A stretch of 64,000 nt of DNA from positions 55,393 through 119,392 of the forward strand of contig PMUI01000098.1 of the NCBI GenBank assembly GCA_003166955.1, read 5' to 3'. The notes under the pieces were generated by a model, which was given only the letters and a program-made list of their open reading frames with translations, made no database searches and was not told where the DNA came from. The position numbers and the translations under genes were made by a program. This DNA comes from Acidobacterium sp. Its GTDB lineage: Bacteria > Acidobacteriota > Terriglobia > Terriglobales > Acidobacteriaceae. Numbering within the stretch: position 1 is the stretch's first letter; each line of letters starts with the position of its first letter. Shown here piece after piece: positions 26,624 to 34,962 of the stretch.

Positions 26624-26832
26624 GGAGCCTCCCGGGGCGGAGATGCAGTGGCCGCTGCGTATTTGCCGGATGATGCCGGATAGAAGAACCCGGGGATTCT
26701 CACGGCGATCGTGTGGGACTGCGTGCTGGAACTGCAGAGCCGGGGAGTGAGGAGTCCTCAAGCTAGCACGATGGGTTGTGGAAGGCAACGCTGGGCTTTG
26801 CGGAAAACAGCGTGGGGCCGGGCTGCGCGGCG

Positions 26833-28770
26833 CTAGGCGAACTGGAATTCGGTGATCGCGAGGCGGAGCTGGAGGACGGTGATGTCGTCTTCCTGGCCGA
26901 AGCGCTGGGCGGCGTCGGCGATGGCCTGGGCGGACTCGCCGCTGATGAGCTCGGCGCGATCGAAGCCGAAGAGGACGCCCTGGGGGTTGCGGGCTTCGAC
27001 GACGCCGTCGGAGACGAAGGTGACGATGTCGCCGGGGCGCAGGGGGATGGTGGACTCGCGGTATTCCTCGTCGAGACGGACGCCGAGGGGCAGCCCGGGC
27101 GCGAGGGGAACTTCTTCTTCGCGGTGCCAGGGCGACAGATGGCCTGCGGTGGCGATGGTCATGGTGCGGGCTCGTTCCTTTTCGGCGAGGGCGAAGTCGG
27201 CGCAGAGGCAGGTGGCGAAGCCGCCGACGCGCGTGTCGCAGAGGACGAGGTTCATGTGGCGCAGCAACTCGGCCGGCGAGTCGTCGTCGCGGCAGCCGGC
27301 AGCGCCGATGAGCACCGATGCGGTCATAGCGGCGGCCGCGCCTTTGCCGCTGACGTCGCCGAGGATGACGCGCTGGCGATTGCCGGGCAGGATGCGGCAG
27401 ATGTAGAAGTCTCCGCCAACTTCGCGCATGGGGCGGAAGGCAACGTCGATGCGGAGACCGGGGATGGTTTTGATGTTGGGCAGCACCAGCATCTGCTGGA
27501 TTTCCTGAGCGGCGTGCATCTCGCCGGCGAAGAGGGCGCGCTCTTCGGCGGTTCTGCGCTGATCGCGGAAGAGCAGGGCGAGAAGGGTGACGATGACCAG
27601 CAAAGTGATGACGGCTTCGGCATCGGCGACGGCGGTGCTCCACTCCGGGCGGAGCTGCGGCACGCTAGGCAACTGCAGGTTGGAAAGCTGGACCGAGAAG
27701 AAAATGATCATGGTGGCCCCCCATGCCATGCACAAGGAGGCGAGGCCGCGGATCCGCGGTGCGAGCCGCCACCACGGCCAGAAGGCGGCGAAGGGTGCGA
27801 GGCTCTCGCCGATGCGAGCGATGGCGGTGACGGGTTCGATGGAGAAGACGCGCAGGGCATCGAGCCGCAAGGCCGTAGCTGCGGGCAGAAATGCGCCGGC
27901 GGCGGCGGTGAGATATCCGCCGACGCCGATGGCGATGAGGATGCGAAAGACCCAGGGAACGCGGCGGCCGGCCAGCGCGAAGAAGAACACGACGCGCCCG
28001 GCGTTGGAGAAGATGGCGGGGAGGGACCACGCGAGCAGGTAGACGTACGAGGGGTAGCGGACCAGAGATGCGGCGAGGAAGTAGTTGAGGTAGAGCGGGA
28101 CGAGCGCGATGGAGACGATGGCGAGAGGAAGCAGCTCGCGGCGTGTGCGGTCGTAAAGGAACAGGCCGAGGAGCACGAAGCCGATGACGCCGATGATCGT
28201 GAAGCAGATGGCAGGCGTGAGGCGGGCGAAGCCCTGTTCGAGGCCGAGTGCGATGCTGCGGTCGCGGAGCAGGATGGGGCTTCCGGCGGTGAGCGCAAGA
28301 GGCGGGAGTGGCGCGGCGGGAACCATGCGAAACAGCCGCTGGGTGATGCGGAGAGAGATGACGGCATTGGCGCCGTAATTCTCGGGCAGGGGGAATGAGC
28401 GGACCGCGTCCATGGAGAAGTGGCCGGTGCGGAGATCGCCCGTTTCCCCGATGCTGATGCCGTCCACGTACACCTGGTATGCGTCGGCAAGGCGGACCTG
28501 CAGAACAGGGTGGCTCATGCCGAGCAGAGGAAAGAGCTCGGCTCGGCAGCGGATCCAAAGATGCGGCTGCTGCGGGTCGATGTGCCACGTGGACCAGGGT
28601 TGCCAGCCGGATTCGTTCAGTTGGGGCGCGGACCAGAGGGGATTGTCGCCGGCGTGCCAGACGCACTGGCCGGGAGAAATGGTGGTCCAGGATTGGGTGA
28701 GGGTCTGGGCGCGCAGGAGCGCAGAGGCAGCGAGCAGGAGGAGAAGCGAGAGCCAGGTGAATTTACGCAT
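26833..28770 (-). CDS. Membrane-anchored SpoIIE/PP2C-type phosphatase (7TM), copy 1
   Basis: A 645-residue protein. It has a signal peptide (KFTWLSLLLLLAASALLRAQ), then an extracytoplasmic beta-sandwich segment (about 25-190), roughly seven membrane helices (about 200-400) and a C-terminal SpoIIE-type PPM phosphatase. Metal-binding motifs are present: EVGGDFY, GDVSGKG, FVSDGVVEARN and EDDITVLQL. Such proteins dephosphorylate Ser/Thr on anti-anti-sigma-type partners, and the 7TM part resembles 7TMR-DISM sensors. The start overlaps the stop of its upstream paralogue by 8 bp, so the two are co-translated. Confidence 0.88.
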   Translation of the reverse strand: MRKFTWLSLLLLLAASALLRAQTLTQSWTTISPGQCVWHAGDNPLWSAPQLNESGWQPWSTWHIDPQQPHLWIRCRAELFPLLGMSHPVLQVRLADAYQVYVDGISIGETGDLRTGHFSMDAVRSFPLPENYGANAVISLRITQRLFRMVPAAPLPPLALTAGSPILLRDRSIALGLEQGFARLTPAICFTIIGVIGFVLLGLFLYDRTRRELLPLAIVSIALVPLYLNYFLAASLVRYPSYVYLLAWSLPAIFSNAGRVVFFFALAGRRVPWVFRILIAIGVGGYLTAAAGAFLPAATALRLDALRVFSIEPVTAIARIGESLAPFAAFWPWWRLAPRIRGLASLCMAWGATMIIFFSVQLSNLQLPSVPQLRPEWSTAVADAEAVITLLVIVTLLALLFRDQRRTAEERALFAGEMHAAQEIQQMLVLPNIKTIPGLRIDVAFRPMREVGGDFYICRILPGNRQRVILGDVSGKGAAAAMTASVLIGAAGCRDDDSPAELLRHMNLVLCDTRVGGFATCLCADFALAEKERARTMTIATAGHLSPWHREEEVPLAPGLPLGVRLDEEYRESTIPLRPGDIVTFVSDGVVEARNPQGVLFGFDRAELISGESAQAIADAAQRFGQEDDITVLQLRLAITEFQFA

Positions 28771-30670
28771 GGGCCACCACGCCGGCGAAGAAAAGGGTGA
28801 GCACGGTGATGTCGTCTTCCTGGCCGAAGCGTTGCGCGGCCGCGGCGATGTCTGCTGCGGATTGGCGGGAGATTTTTTGAGTGCGGTCGAAGCCGAAGAG
28901 TTCGCCGCGGGCGTTGCGGGCTTCGACGACACCGTCGGAGAGGAAGGTGAGGGTGTCGCCGGGGGCGAGCTGGATCTCGTGTTCGTCGAACGTGGTGGTG
29001 GTGATGCCGAGGGGCAGACTGGAGCCGCCGTCGAGCTCGACGCCGTTGCGGTAGGGCGGCAGGTGACCGGCGTTGGCGATGCGCATGCTTCCATTGGCGG
29101 CGATATGTGTAACACAACAGGTTACAAATCCGCCGCGGAGATTGCCGGTGAGGCCGCGATTCAGGTCGAAGAGCACGCGCGAAGGTGGAAGCATGGGCAT
29201 GGCGCGCAGGGCGCCGACGATGGCGGAGACGGTCATGGCGGCGCGGAGGCCTTTGCCGCTGACGTCGCCGATGGCGATCTGAATGCCGCCTTTGTCGTCG
29301 GGGCGGATGTGGTAGAAATCGCCGCCGACGTGCGTGGCGGGAAGGTAGGCGCTTTCCATGCGGAAGCCGGGAATTTCGGGCGGAGCAACGACGAGGCGTT
29401 CCTGGACTTCGCGGGCGGCGTCGAATTCGGCGCGGAGCTGATTGCCTTCGCGCCATGAGCCCCAGGCGCGGCGGCCGAGCATGATGAACAGAGCGAGGGC
29501 GGAGAGCAGGAAGGCGACGTTGAAGTCATCCAGGTAGAAGGGGCCGAGGTCGAAGTGAGTCAGGATGCCGAGGCGGCCGAGGGTGGCGGCGAGGGGAATG
29601 AGGGCGAGGGAAGCGGCGATGAGCGTGTTGCGTCGTAGAACGAGGAGCGCCCACAGATTGGCGCTGAAGGCGATGGCGTCGAAGGCGTACACGGAGACCA
29701 GGCAGACGAGCAGGGACCCGGCCACGAGCGGGGAGGGGTGAGTGTCCAGCTCGAGGATGAGAAGGGTTCCGTTGTAGACGATCAAAGCCACCTGGGCGAG
29801 ACGTTTCCAGAGGCGAGCGCGAAGGCCATGGGTGGTCCAGATGAACTCGATCAGGCAGGCCATCTGAGCGGACAGGACGAGCGTAAAGAACAACTGGTAG
29901 ACGACCCACGGCGGGTGGAGAACGCCGTTCCTTTGGAGGTCGGAGACGATGCCGATGGGGGCATAGAGGAGGAGCAAAGCCGAGCAGAGGAGGATGTCGC
30001 GACCGCCGCCGCCGCGCCAGAGCAGGAGGAGGCCGAGACCGAGGCAGGTGATGAGGAGGTTGGCGCCGAGCTCGGGTCCGAGGGAGATGAGCGTGTGCTG
30101 ATGACGCGCGCGGCGGGCGAGATGGACGAAGCGGCTGGAGTCGATGGTGAAGCGAACCGCCGCGCTGCTGCCGGTGGTGCGCGCGCCGGGCATGTACCAG
30201 GCACGGAGGGCGACGACGACGGTAGTGCCCGGCGTTACAGCCCCGATGGGCAGATCGAAGACGGCGGGCTCGGAGGCTGGGTCGATGGCGGGTTTCGACG
30301 CTAAGGAGCCTTGCTGGCCGACGAGGAAGCCGTTGACGTAGAGCTGGTCGGCCATCCACTGGTTCTCGTTGCCATCGAGAAGGACGGCGTGGGGGGATTC
30401 AGCATCGGGGCGGACGGGGATGCGGGTGCGGATCCAGACGTATCCATCGGAGTGGAAGGGCGGGAGGGGGAATTGTCCGTTGGCAGCGATGGGCCAGGTG
30501 CTGTCGTCGAAGGTGGGGGCGGAGAAGCGAGGATCGTCGCCAAAGTGGTAGCGGATGGGCAGTGGCGCGGGGGCGCTGTAGCTTTGTGCCGCTGCAGCCA
30601 GCGAGGCGCCCATGCACAAGAGCAGCACGGCGCGGCGCAGGGGTGCGGGCGACCACGGAAACGCGGACAT
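28763..30670 (-). CDS. Membrane-anchored SpoIIE/PP2C-type phosphatase (7TM), copy 2
   Basis: A 635-residue paralogue of the gene just downstream, with the same layout: signal peptide (RRAVLLLCMGASLAAAAQ), an extracytoplasmic ligand-binding-like part (YVWIRTRIPV, QLYVNGFLVG), seven helices and a C-terminal phosphatase with HVGGDFY, GDVSGKG, LSDGVVEARN and EDDITVL. The open frame runs further upstream, but the ATG at 30670 precedes the signal peptide and has GAGG upstream. No anti-sigma or STAS-domain partner lies nearby, so targets must be elsewhere. Confidence 0.87.
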   Translation of the reverse strand: MSAFPWSPAPLRRAVLLLCMGASLAAAAQSYSAPAPLPIRYHFGDDPRFSAPTFDDSTWPIAANGQFPLPPFHSDGYVWIRTRIPVRPDAESPHAVLLDGNENQWMADQLYVNGFLVGQQGSLASKPAIDPASEPAVFDLPIGAVTPGTTVVVALRAWYMPGARTTGSSAAVRFTIDSSRFVHLARRARHQHTLISLGPELGANLLITCLGLGLLLLWRGGGGRDILLCSALLLLYAPIGIVSDLQRNGVLHPPWVVYQLFFTLVLSAQMACLIEFIWTTHGLRARLWKRLAQVALIVYNGTLLILELDTHPSPLVAGSLLVCLVSVYAFDAIAFSANLWALLVLRRNTLIAASLALIPLAATLGRLGILTHFDLGPFYLDDFNVAFLLSALALFIMLGRRAWGSWREGNQLRAEFDAAREVQERLVVAPPEIPGFRMESAYLPATHVGGDFYHIRPDDKGGIQIAIGDVSGKGLRAAMTVSAIVGALRAMPMLPPSRVLFDLNRGLTGNLRGGFVTCCVTHIAANGSMRIANAGHLPPYRNGVELDGGSSLPLGITTTTFDEHEIQLAPGDTLTFLSDGVVEARNARGELFGFDRTQKISRQSAADIAAAAQRFGQEDDITVLTLFFAGVVAHA

Positions 30671-30706
30671 CAGGGCTGATTCCTCAGAGGGGATTAGTAC
30701 AGCGTA

Positions 30707-30766
30707 CAGGGTGCGGGGTACAGAGACCAGGCAACGAGACCAGGCAACAGGGAACAGGGCTAAGGT
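30707..30766. repeat. Short tandem repeat patch (GAGACCAGGCAAC)
   Basis: Two perfect tandem copies of GAGACCAGGCAAC (30723-30735, 30736-30748), flanked by degenerate TACAG and AACAGGG words. It lies between the divergent phosphatase and AlkD-like genes. Confidence 0.65.
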
Positions 30767-30791
30767 CGCATAACGCGGGGAGTGGGGCAAA

Positions 30792-31544
30792 ATGGTGCCA
30801 CAGCATTCACGGGAAAGCGAGGCGAGGATGGCGATGGTCGATGGTGTGGTGAAGGAACTGCGCGCGAAGGGCAAAGAGAAGACGCGCGCGACGTATGCGA
30901 GGCATGGGATGGCGGCGGAGCGGACGCTGGGCGTGAGCGTGGCGGATATGAAGGTGATCGCGAAGAAGCTGCGTGGAGAGCAGGCGCTGGCGATGGAGCT
31001 GTACGGGACGGGGATCATGGAGGCGCAGTATCTGGCGGGAATGGTTGCCGACGGCAAGAAGATGACGCGAAAGCAGCTGGACGCGTGGGCGGAAGGCGCG
31101 GCGGGCATGCAGATGATCGCGGAATACACTGTGCCGTGGGTGACGGTGGAGAATGCGGAGGCGCGGGCATGCGCCTTGAAGTGGATCGAGTCGAAGAAGG
31201 AGCACGTGGCTTCGGCGGGGTGGTCGACATGGTCGGGGCTGGTGGCGACGAAGCAGGATGCGGAGCTGGATCTGGCGGAGTTGAAGAACTTGCTGGGGCG
31301 GGTGGTGCAGTCGATCCATAGGGCGAAGAACCGCGAGCGCTACACAATGAACGTTTTCGTAATTTCGGTGGGCGGCTATGTGAAGGCTTTGCTGGGCGAG
31401 GCGAAGGCGGCGGCAAAAAAGATCGGGAATGTGTCCGTGGATGTGGGCGAGACAGCATGCCAGGTTCCAGTGGCGACGGCGTACATCGGGAAGATGGAGA
31501 AGATGGGGCGGGTGGGGAAGAAGCGGAAGACGTTAAGATGCTGA
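30792..31544 (+). CDS. DNA alkylation repair (AlkD-like HEAT repeat) protein
   Basis: A 250-residue protein of the AlkC/AlkD-type alkylation-repair fold: all-helical HEAT-like repeats with family text such as YARHGMAAERTLGVSV, then KKLRGEQALAMELYGTG, and WVTVENAEARACALKWIESK. AlkD removes N3- and N7-alkylated purines. The ATG at 30792 has GGGGAG upstream; a second in-frame ATG at 30828 is also possible. The basic C-terminal tail (GRVGKKRKTLRC) may aid DNA binding. Whether this homologue keeps glycosylase activity is not clear from motifs. A repeat-rich tail follows the stop. Confidence 0.8.
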   Translation: MVPQHSRESEARMAMVDGVVKELRAKGKEKTRATYARHGMAAERTLGVSVADMKVIAKKLRGEQALAMELYGTGIMEAQYLAGMVADGKKMTRKQLDAWAEGAAGMQMIAEYTVPWVTVENAEARACALKWIESKKEHVASAGWSTWSGLVATKQDAELDLAELKNLLGRVVQSIHRAKNRERYTMNVFVISVGGYVKALLGEAKAAAKKIGNVSVDVGETACQVPVATAYIGKMEKMGRVGKKRKTLRC

Positions 31545-31545
31545 G

Positions 31546-31695
31546 AAGCCAGCTATGAAGCAGTCAGCTAAAAAGCGGCTAGCTAACGAGAAGCCAGCTA
31601 AGAAGCGGTTAGCGATGGTGCGGTCAGCTAAGAAGCGGTTAGCTAAAAAGCGGTTAGCGATGGAGCGGATAGCGGTTCGGGGCAGCCGTAGACGT
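31546..31695 (+). repeat. Degenerate tandem repeat, 15-base unit AAGCGGTTAGCTAAG
   Basis: About nine imperfect copies of a 13-16 base unit centred on GGTTAGCTAA or GCTAGCTAA, directly after the AlkD-like stop codon. The same core unit recurs at 48963-49034. No spacer pattern of the CRISPR kind is present. Confidence 0.8.
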
Positions 31696-31712
31696 TCAGC
31701 GCTGGGCGGCGT

Positions 31713-31856
31713 TTGACGTTCGGTCAAAATCGCGGCGCGGGCAGCGTTAATAATTTTTAACAGGTTGGGAACTTAGGGCTGCGAGGGTGCGTATGGGCTC
31801 CTGTGGCAATGCCACAGGTTTCTGGTGGGGTGCTTCTGTGGGCATGACACAGGAGC
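31713..31856 (+). promoter_or_regulatory. Upstream region of PadR gene with inverted repeats
   Basis: Between the tandem repeat and the PadR start lie TTGAC-GTTCG-GTCAA (31713-31727), a perfect hairpin CCTGTGGC-AAT-GCCACAGG (31800-31818) and a second, related dyad CTGTG-N7-CACAG (from about 31836). The last two share CTGTGGCA/CACAGGAG words and could be tandem operators for the adjacent PadR protein. This is inferred from position. Confidence 0.4.
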
Positions 31857-31874
31857 GGCCTGGGAGAAGACAGA

Positions 31875-32219
31875 ATGGGCGATTCGAAGCTGGATTTGTT
31901 GCAGGGAACGCTGGACCTGATGGTTCTGCAGACGCTGGATGCGATGGGCGAATTGCACGGGTACGGGATCGCGCGGCGCATCGAGCAGGTGAGCGGGGAT
32001 GCGGTGCTGCTGAATCAGGGGACGATTTACGCGTCGCTGGTGCGGCTGCAGCAGCGGGGATGGATCGATGCGGAATGGGGCATCTCGGACAACAACCGCA
32101 AGGCGAAGTTCTACTCAATTACGAAGCGCGGCCGGAAACAGCTGGCGGAGGACGCGGCGTACTGGCACAGACTGGCGGCGGTGATGAACAGGGTACTGAA
32201 TGCAGGGAACAGCCAATAG
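31875..32219 (+). CDS. PadR-family transcriptional regulator
   Basis: A 114-residue winged-helix repressor. The PadR pattern is clear: LLQGTLDLMVLQTL, HGYGIARRIEQVS, GTIYASLVRLQQRGWIDAEW and KFYSITKRGRKQLAEDAAYW. A GGGAGAAG ribosome site precedes the ATG. It lies 26 bp before an ADOP permease gene on the same strand, the standard acidobacterial pairing, and probably controls it. Confidence 0.92.
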   Translation: MGDSKLDLLQGTLDLMVLQTLDAMGELHGYGIARRIEQVSGDAVLLNQGTIYASLVRLQQRGWIDAEWGISDNNRKAKFYSITKRGRKQLAEDAAYWHRLAAVMNRVLNAGNSQ

Positions 32220-32245
32220 CCAGTAGCAAATAGAGGGTGGACGAG

Positions 32246-34924
32246 ATGAAGGATGGATGGATGCAGCAGGCGCTGCAACGGGTGCGGGCGTTCTTTCGCA
32301 AGGCGCCGCTGGATGAGGATCTGGATGCGGAGATGGCTTCGCATCTGGAGATGGCGGTTGAGGAAAACGTGCAACGCGGGATGACGCCGGAAGAGGCGAG
32401 GAGGCAGGCGATGGTGCGTTTTGGCGGGGTGCAGCAGGCGCGGGAGAAGCAGAGAGAGGCGCGGGGATTGCCGTTTCTGGATGTGCTGGGGCAGGACATG
32501 CGGTACACGTTTCGCACGCTGGGACGCGATGTGGGATTCACCGTAGTCGCGGTGTTGATTCTGGCGCTGGGGATCGGCGCCAACGTCGCGGTGTTCAGCG
32601 TGGTGAACACGATTCTGCTGCGGCCGCTGCCGTTCCACGACTCGCAGCAGCTGGTGTGGATCGCTCCGCCGCCGCAGAAGTGCGGCGTGTCGTGCGCGAC
32701 GTATTCGTCGGATGCGTATGAGGAATTTGTCGGGCAGACGAAGTCGTATGACGGCGTGACCGGATACATGGCATTCACCGGGCCGGATAATTACCGTCTG
32801 ACTGGGCGGGGCGAGCCGGTGCCTGCGACGGGCATCGAGGTCATCTCCAACTTCTTCCAGGTTCTTGGTGTGCAGCCGCTGATGGGGCGCGTGTTCAGGC
32901 CGGAGGAGTCGCATGCGGGGGCGCATCCGGTGGCGTTGCTGGAGTACGCGTACTGGAAACGGCAGTTCGCCGGGAACCCGGGAATCGTGGGGAAGGACAT
33001 CGATCTGAACGGCGGGCCGGTGACGGTGATTGGCGTGCTGCCGCCGAGCTTCGATTTCGGCGCGTTTTTTTCTCCCGGGGAGCGCGTGGATCTGCTGGTG
33101 CCGCTCGATCTCGACAAGGAGAGGACGTGGGGCAACATCATCGCGATGACCGCGCGGATGAAGCCCGGCGTGACGCTGGGGCAGGCGCAGGCAGAGGCCA
33201 ACGTCGTGGTGCCGAAGCTGTGCTGGAACATCAAGTATCCGCAGTCGTGCGGGTCGTATGCCGGCAAGGACGGCGGAATTCAATTGCGGACGCTGAAGGA
33301 TTACGTGAGCGGGCGGCTGCGGCGATCGCTGATCGTGCTGTGGTCGGCGGTGGGGATGATCCTGCTGATTGCGTGCGTGAATCTCTCGAACCTGCTGCTG
33401 GCGCGGTCGGCGGCGCGGGGCAAGGAGTTCGCGATGCGGAGCGCGCTGGGTGCGAGTCGCGGACGCATGGTGCGGCAGTTGATGACGGAGAGCCTGATTC
33501 TGTCGGCAGCGGGCGCGGTACTGGGATTCGGCCTGGCGCGGGGGCTGGTGCTGTGGCTGGCGCATCAGGGATCGCTGGCGCTGCCGCTGCTGAGCACGCT
33601 GCACATCGATGGGCAGGCGCTGGGGTGGACGGTGCTGATTGCGGTGGTGGCCGCGGGGATTTTCGGGCTGATGCCGGGTTTGCGCATGGCGAGCGGCAAC
33701 CTGATCGAATCGCTGAAGGATTCCGGGCACGGTTCGAGCGCGGGTCGCAGACATGAGAGCGTGCGTACCGCGTTGGTGATTATGGAAGTGGCGCTGGCCT
33801 GTGTGCTGCTGGTGGGCGCGGGGCTGTTGCTGCGGAGTTTTCTGAAAGTGCTGGACATCGATCTGGGGTTCCAGCCCGATCAGGCTGCGTCAATGCGCGT
33901 GGAGTATGACGACAGCGCGCCGACGGCAGAGGCCGGCGCGGCCAGGCTATCGCAGATCTTTCAGCAGGTGATCGCGCGGGTGAGCGCGCTGCCCGGCGTG
34001 GAAGCGGCGGGGATTGTGGACTACCTGCCGCTGGGGCCTAACCGCGCCTGGGGAGCGCCAGTGCCGCAGGGCAAGACGTTTCCGGAAGGGTCGCTGCCGT
34101 CGCCGCTGGTATACGTGTGCTCGCCGGGGTATTTCCGCGCCATGGGGATGCGCGTGCACGGACGCGACTTTACGTGGGATGACAACCTGAAAAGCCAGGA
34201 GGTGGTGTTGATCAACGCAGCGGCGGCGCGAGTTTACTGGCCTGGCCAGGATGCCGTCGGCAAGGTGCTGGTGAGCGGCAACGAGCAACTGCACGTGATC
34301 GGCGTCGTCGACGATGTGCACGCGTCCAGCGTGGAAGCGGAGAAGGGCTGGCAGATCTACTACTCAACGCTGCAGAAGGGGCCGAACGATGCGCAGTTGG
34401 TGATTCGTAGCCGTGTAGCGCCGGCCTCGCTTGCCGGGAGCGTGCTGCGGACGCTGCGCGAGCTGAATCCGAACCAGCCGGCGGTGGAGTTCCAGCCGAT
34501 TCGGACGATTGTCGATCGCGCGGTTTCACCGCGGAGGTTCTTCATGCTGCTGGTGGGGATTTTTGCCGGGCTGGGGCTGCTGCTCGCGTCACTGGGGATC
34601 TACGGTGTGATCGCGTACGGCGTGACGCGGCAGACGCAGGAGATCGGGATCCGGATGGCGCTGGGCGCGAGTCGCGGGCGCGTGCAGCGGGCGGTGCTGT
34701 GGAAGACGCTTTGGATGGTGCTGGTGGGGATTGGGGCGGGGACGGTGGCGTCATACGGCGCGGCGCGGATGATTCAGTCGCTGTTGTTTGGGACGGAGGC
34801 GACCGATCCGATGACGTATGCGGGGATGGTGGTGTTGCTGATTGCTATTGCGCTGCTGGCGGGTTATTTGCCGGCGCGGCGGGCTTCGCGGATTGATCCG
34901 TTGGCGGCGCTGAGGACGAACTGA
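32246..34924 (+). CDS. ADOP-type ABC transporter permease (FtsX/MacB-like), copy 1
   Basis: An 892-residue protein of the acidobacterial duplicated orphan permease type. It has an N-terminal cytosolic 'permease prefix' helical part (MTPEEARRQAMVRFGG), then RYTFRTLGRDVGF and the hallmark LALGIGANVAVFSVVNTILLRPLPF. After that come a MacB periplasmic core domain, a three-helix FtsX block (about 360-490), a second core domain, and a final FtsX block (ITRQTQEIGIRMALGA-like region to the end). The ATG at 32246 has GAGGG upstream; GTG at 32237 abuts that site and is less likely. No ATPase gene lies nearby. Family substrate is unknown. Confidence 0.92.
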   Translation: MKDGWMQQALQRVRAFFRKAPLDEDLDAEMASHLEMAVEENVQRGMTPEEARRQAMVRFGGVQQAREKQREARGLPFLDVLGQDMRYTFRTLGRDVGFTVVAVLILALGIGANVAVFSVVNTILLRPLPFHDSQQLVWIAPPPQKCGVSCATYSSDAYEEFVGQTKSYDGVTGYMAFTGPDNYRLTGRGEPVPATGIEVISNFFQVLGVQPLMGRVFRPEESHAGAHPVALLEYAYWKRQFAGNPGIVGKDIDLNGGPVTVIGVLPPSFDFGAFFSPGERVDLLVPLDLDKERTWGNIIAMTARMKPGVTLGQAQAEANVVVPKLCWNIKYPQSCGSYAGKDGGIQLRTLKDYVSGRLRRSLIVLWSAVGMILLIACVNLSNLLLARSAARGKEFAMRSALGASRGRMVRQLMTESLILSAAGAVLGFGLARGLVLWLAHQGSLALPLLSTLHIDGQALGWTVLIAVVAAGIFGLMPGLRMASGNLIESLKDSGHGSSAGRRHESVRTALVIMEVALACVLLVGAGLLLRSFLKVLDIDLGFQPDQAASMRVEYDDSAPTAEAGAARLSQIFQQVIARVSALPGVEAAGIVDYLPLGPNRAWGAPVPQGKTFPEGSLPSPLVYVCSPGYFRAMGMRVHGRDFTWDDNLKSQEVVLINAAAARVYWPGQDAVGKVLVSGNEQLHVIGVVDDVHASSVEAEKGWQIYYSTLQKGPNDAQLVIRSRVAPASLAGSVLRTLRELNPNQPAVEFQPIRTIVDRAVSPRRFFMLLVGIFAGLGLLLASLGIYGVIAYGVTRQTQEIGIRMALGASRGRVQRAVLWKTLWMVLVGIGAGTVASYGAARMIQSLLFGTEATDPMTYAGMVVLLIAIALLAGYLPARRASRIDPLAALRTN

Positions 34925-34962
34925 ACTATAGCGTTCAGCGTTCAGAAAAACGCTGGTCCCAG

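Noticed and set aside
31546..31695. CRISPR array
   Set aside because: Units are 13-16 bases, contiguous and imperfect, with no spacers of constant length and no cas genes.
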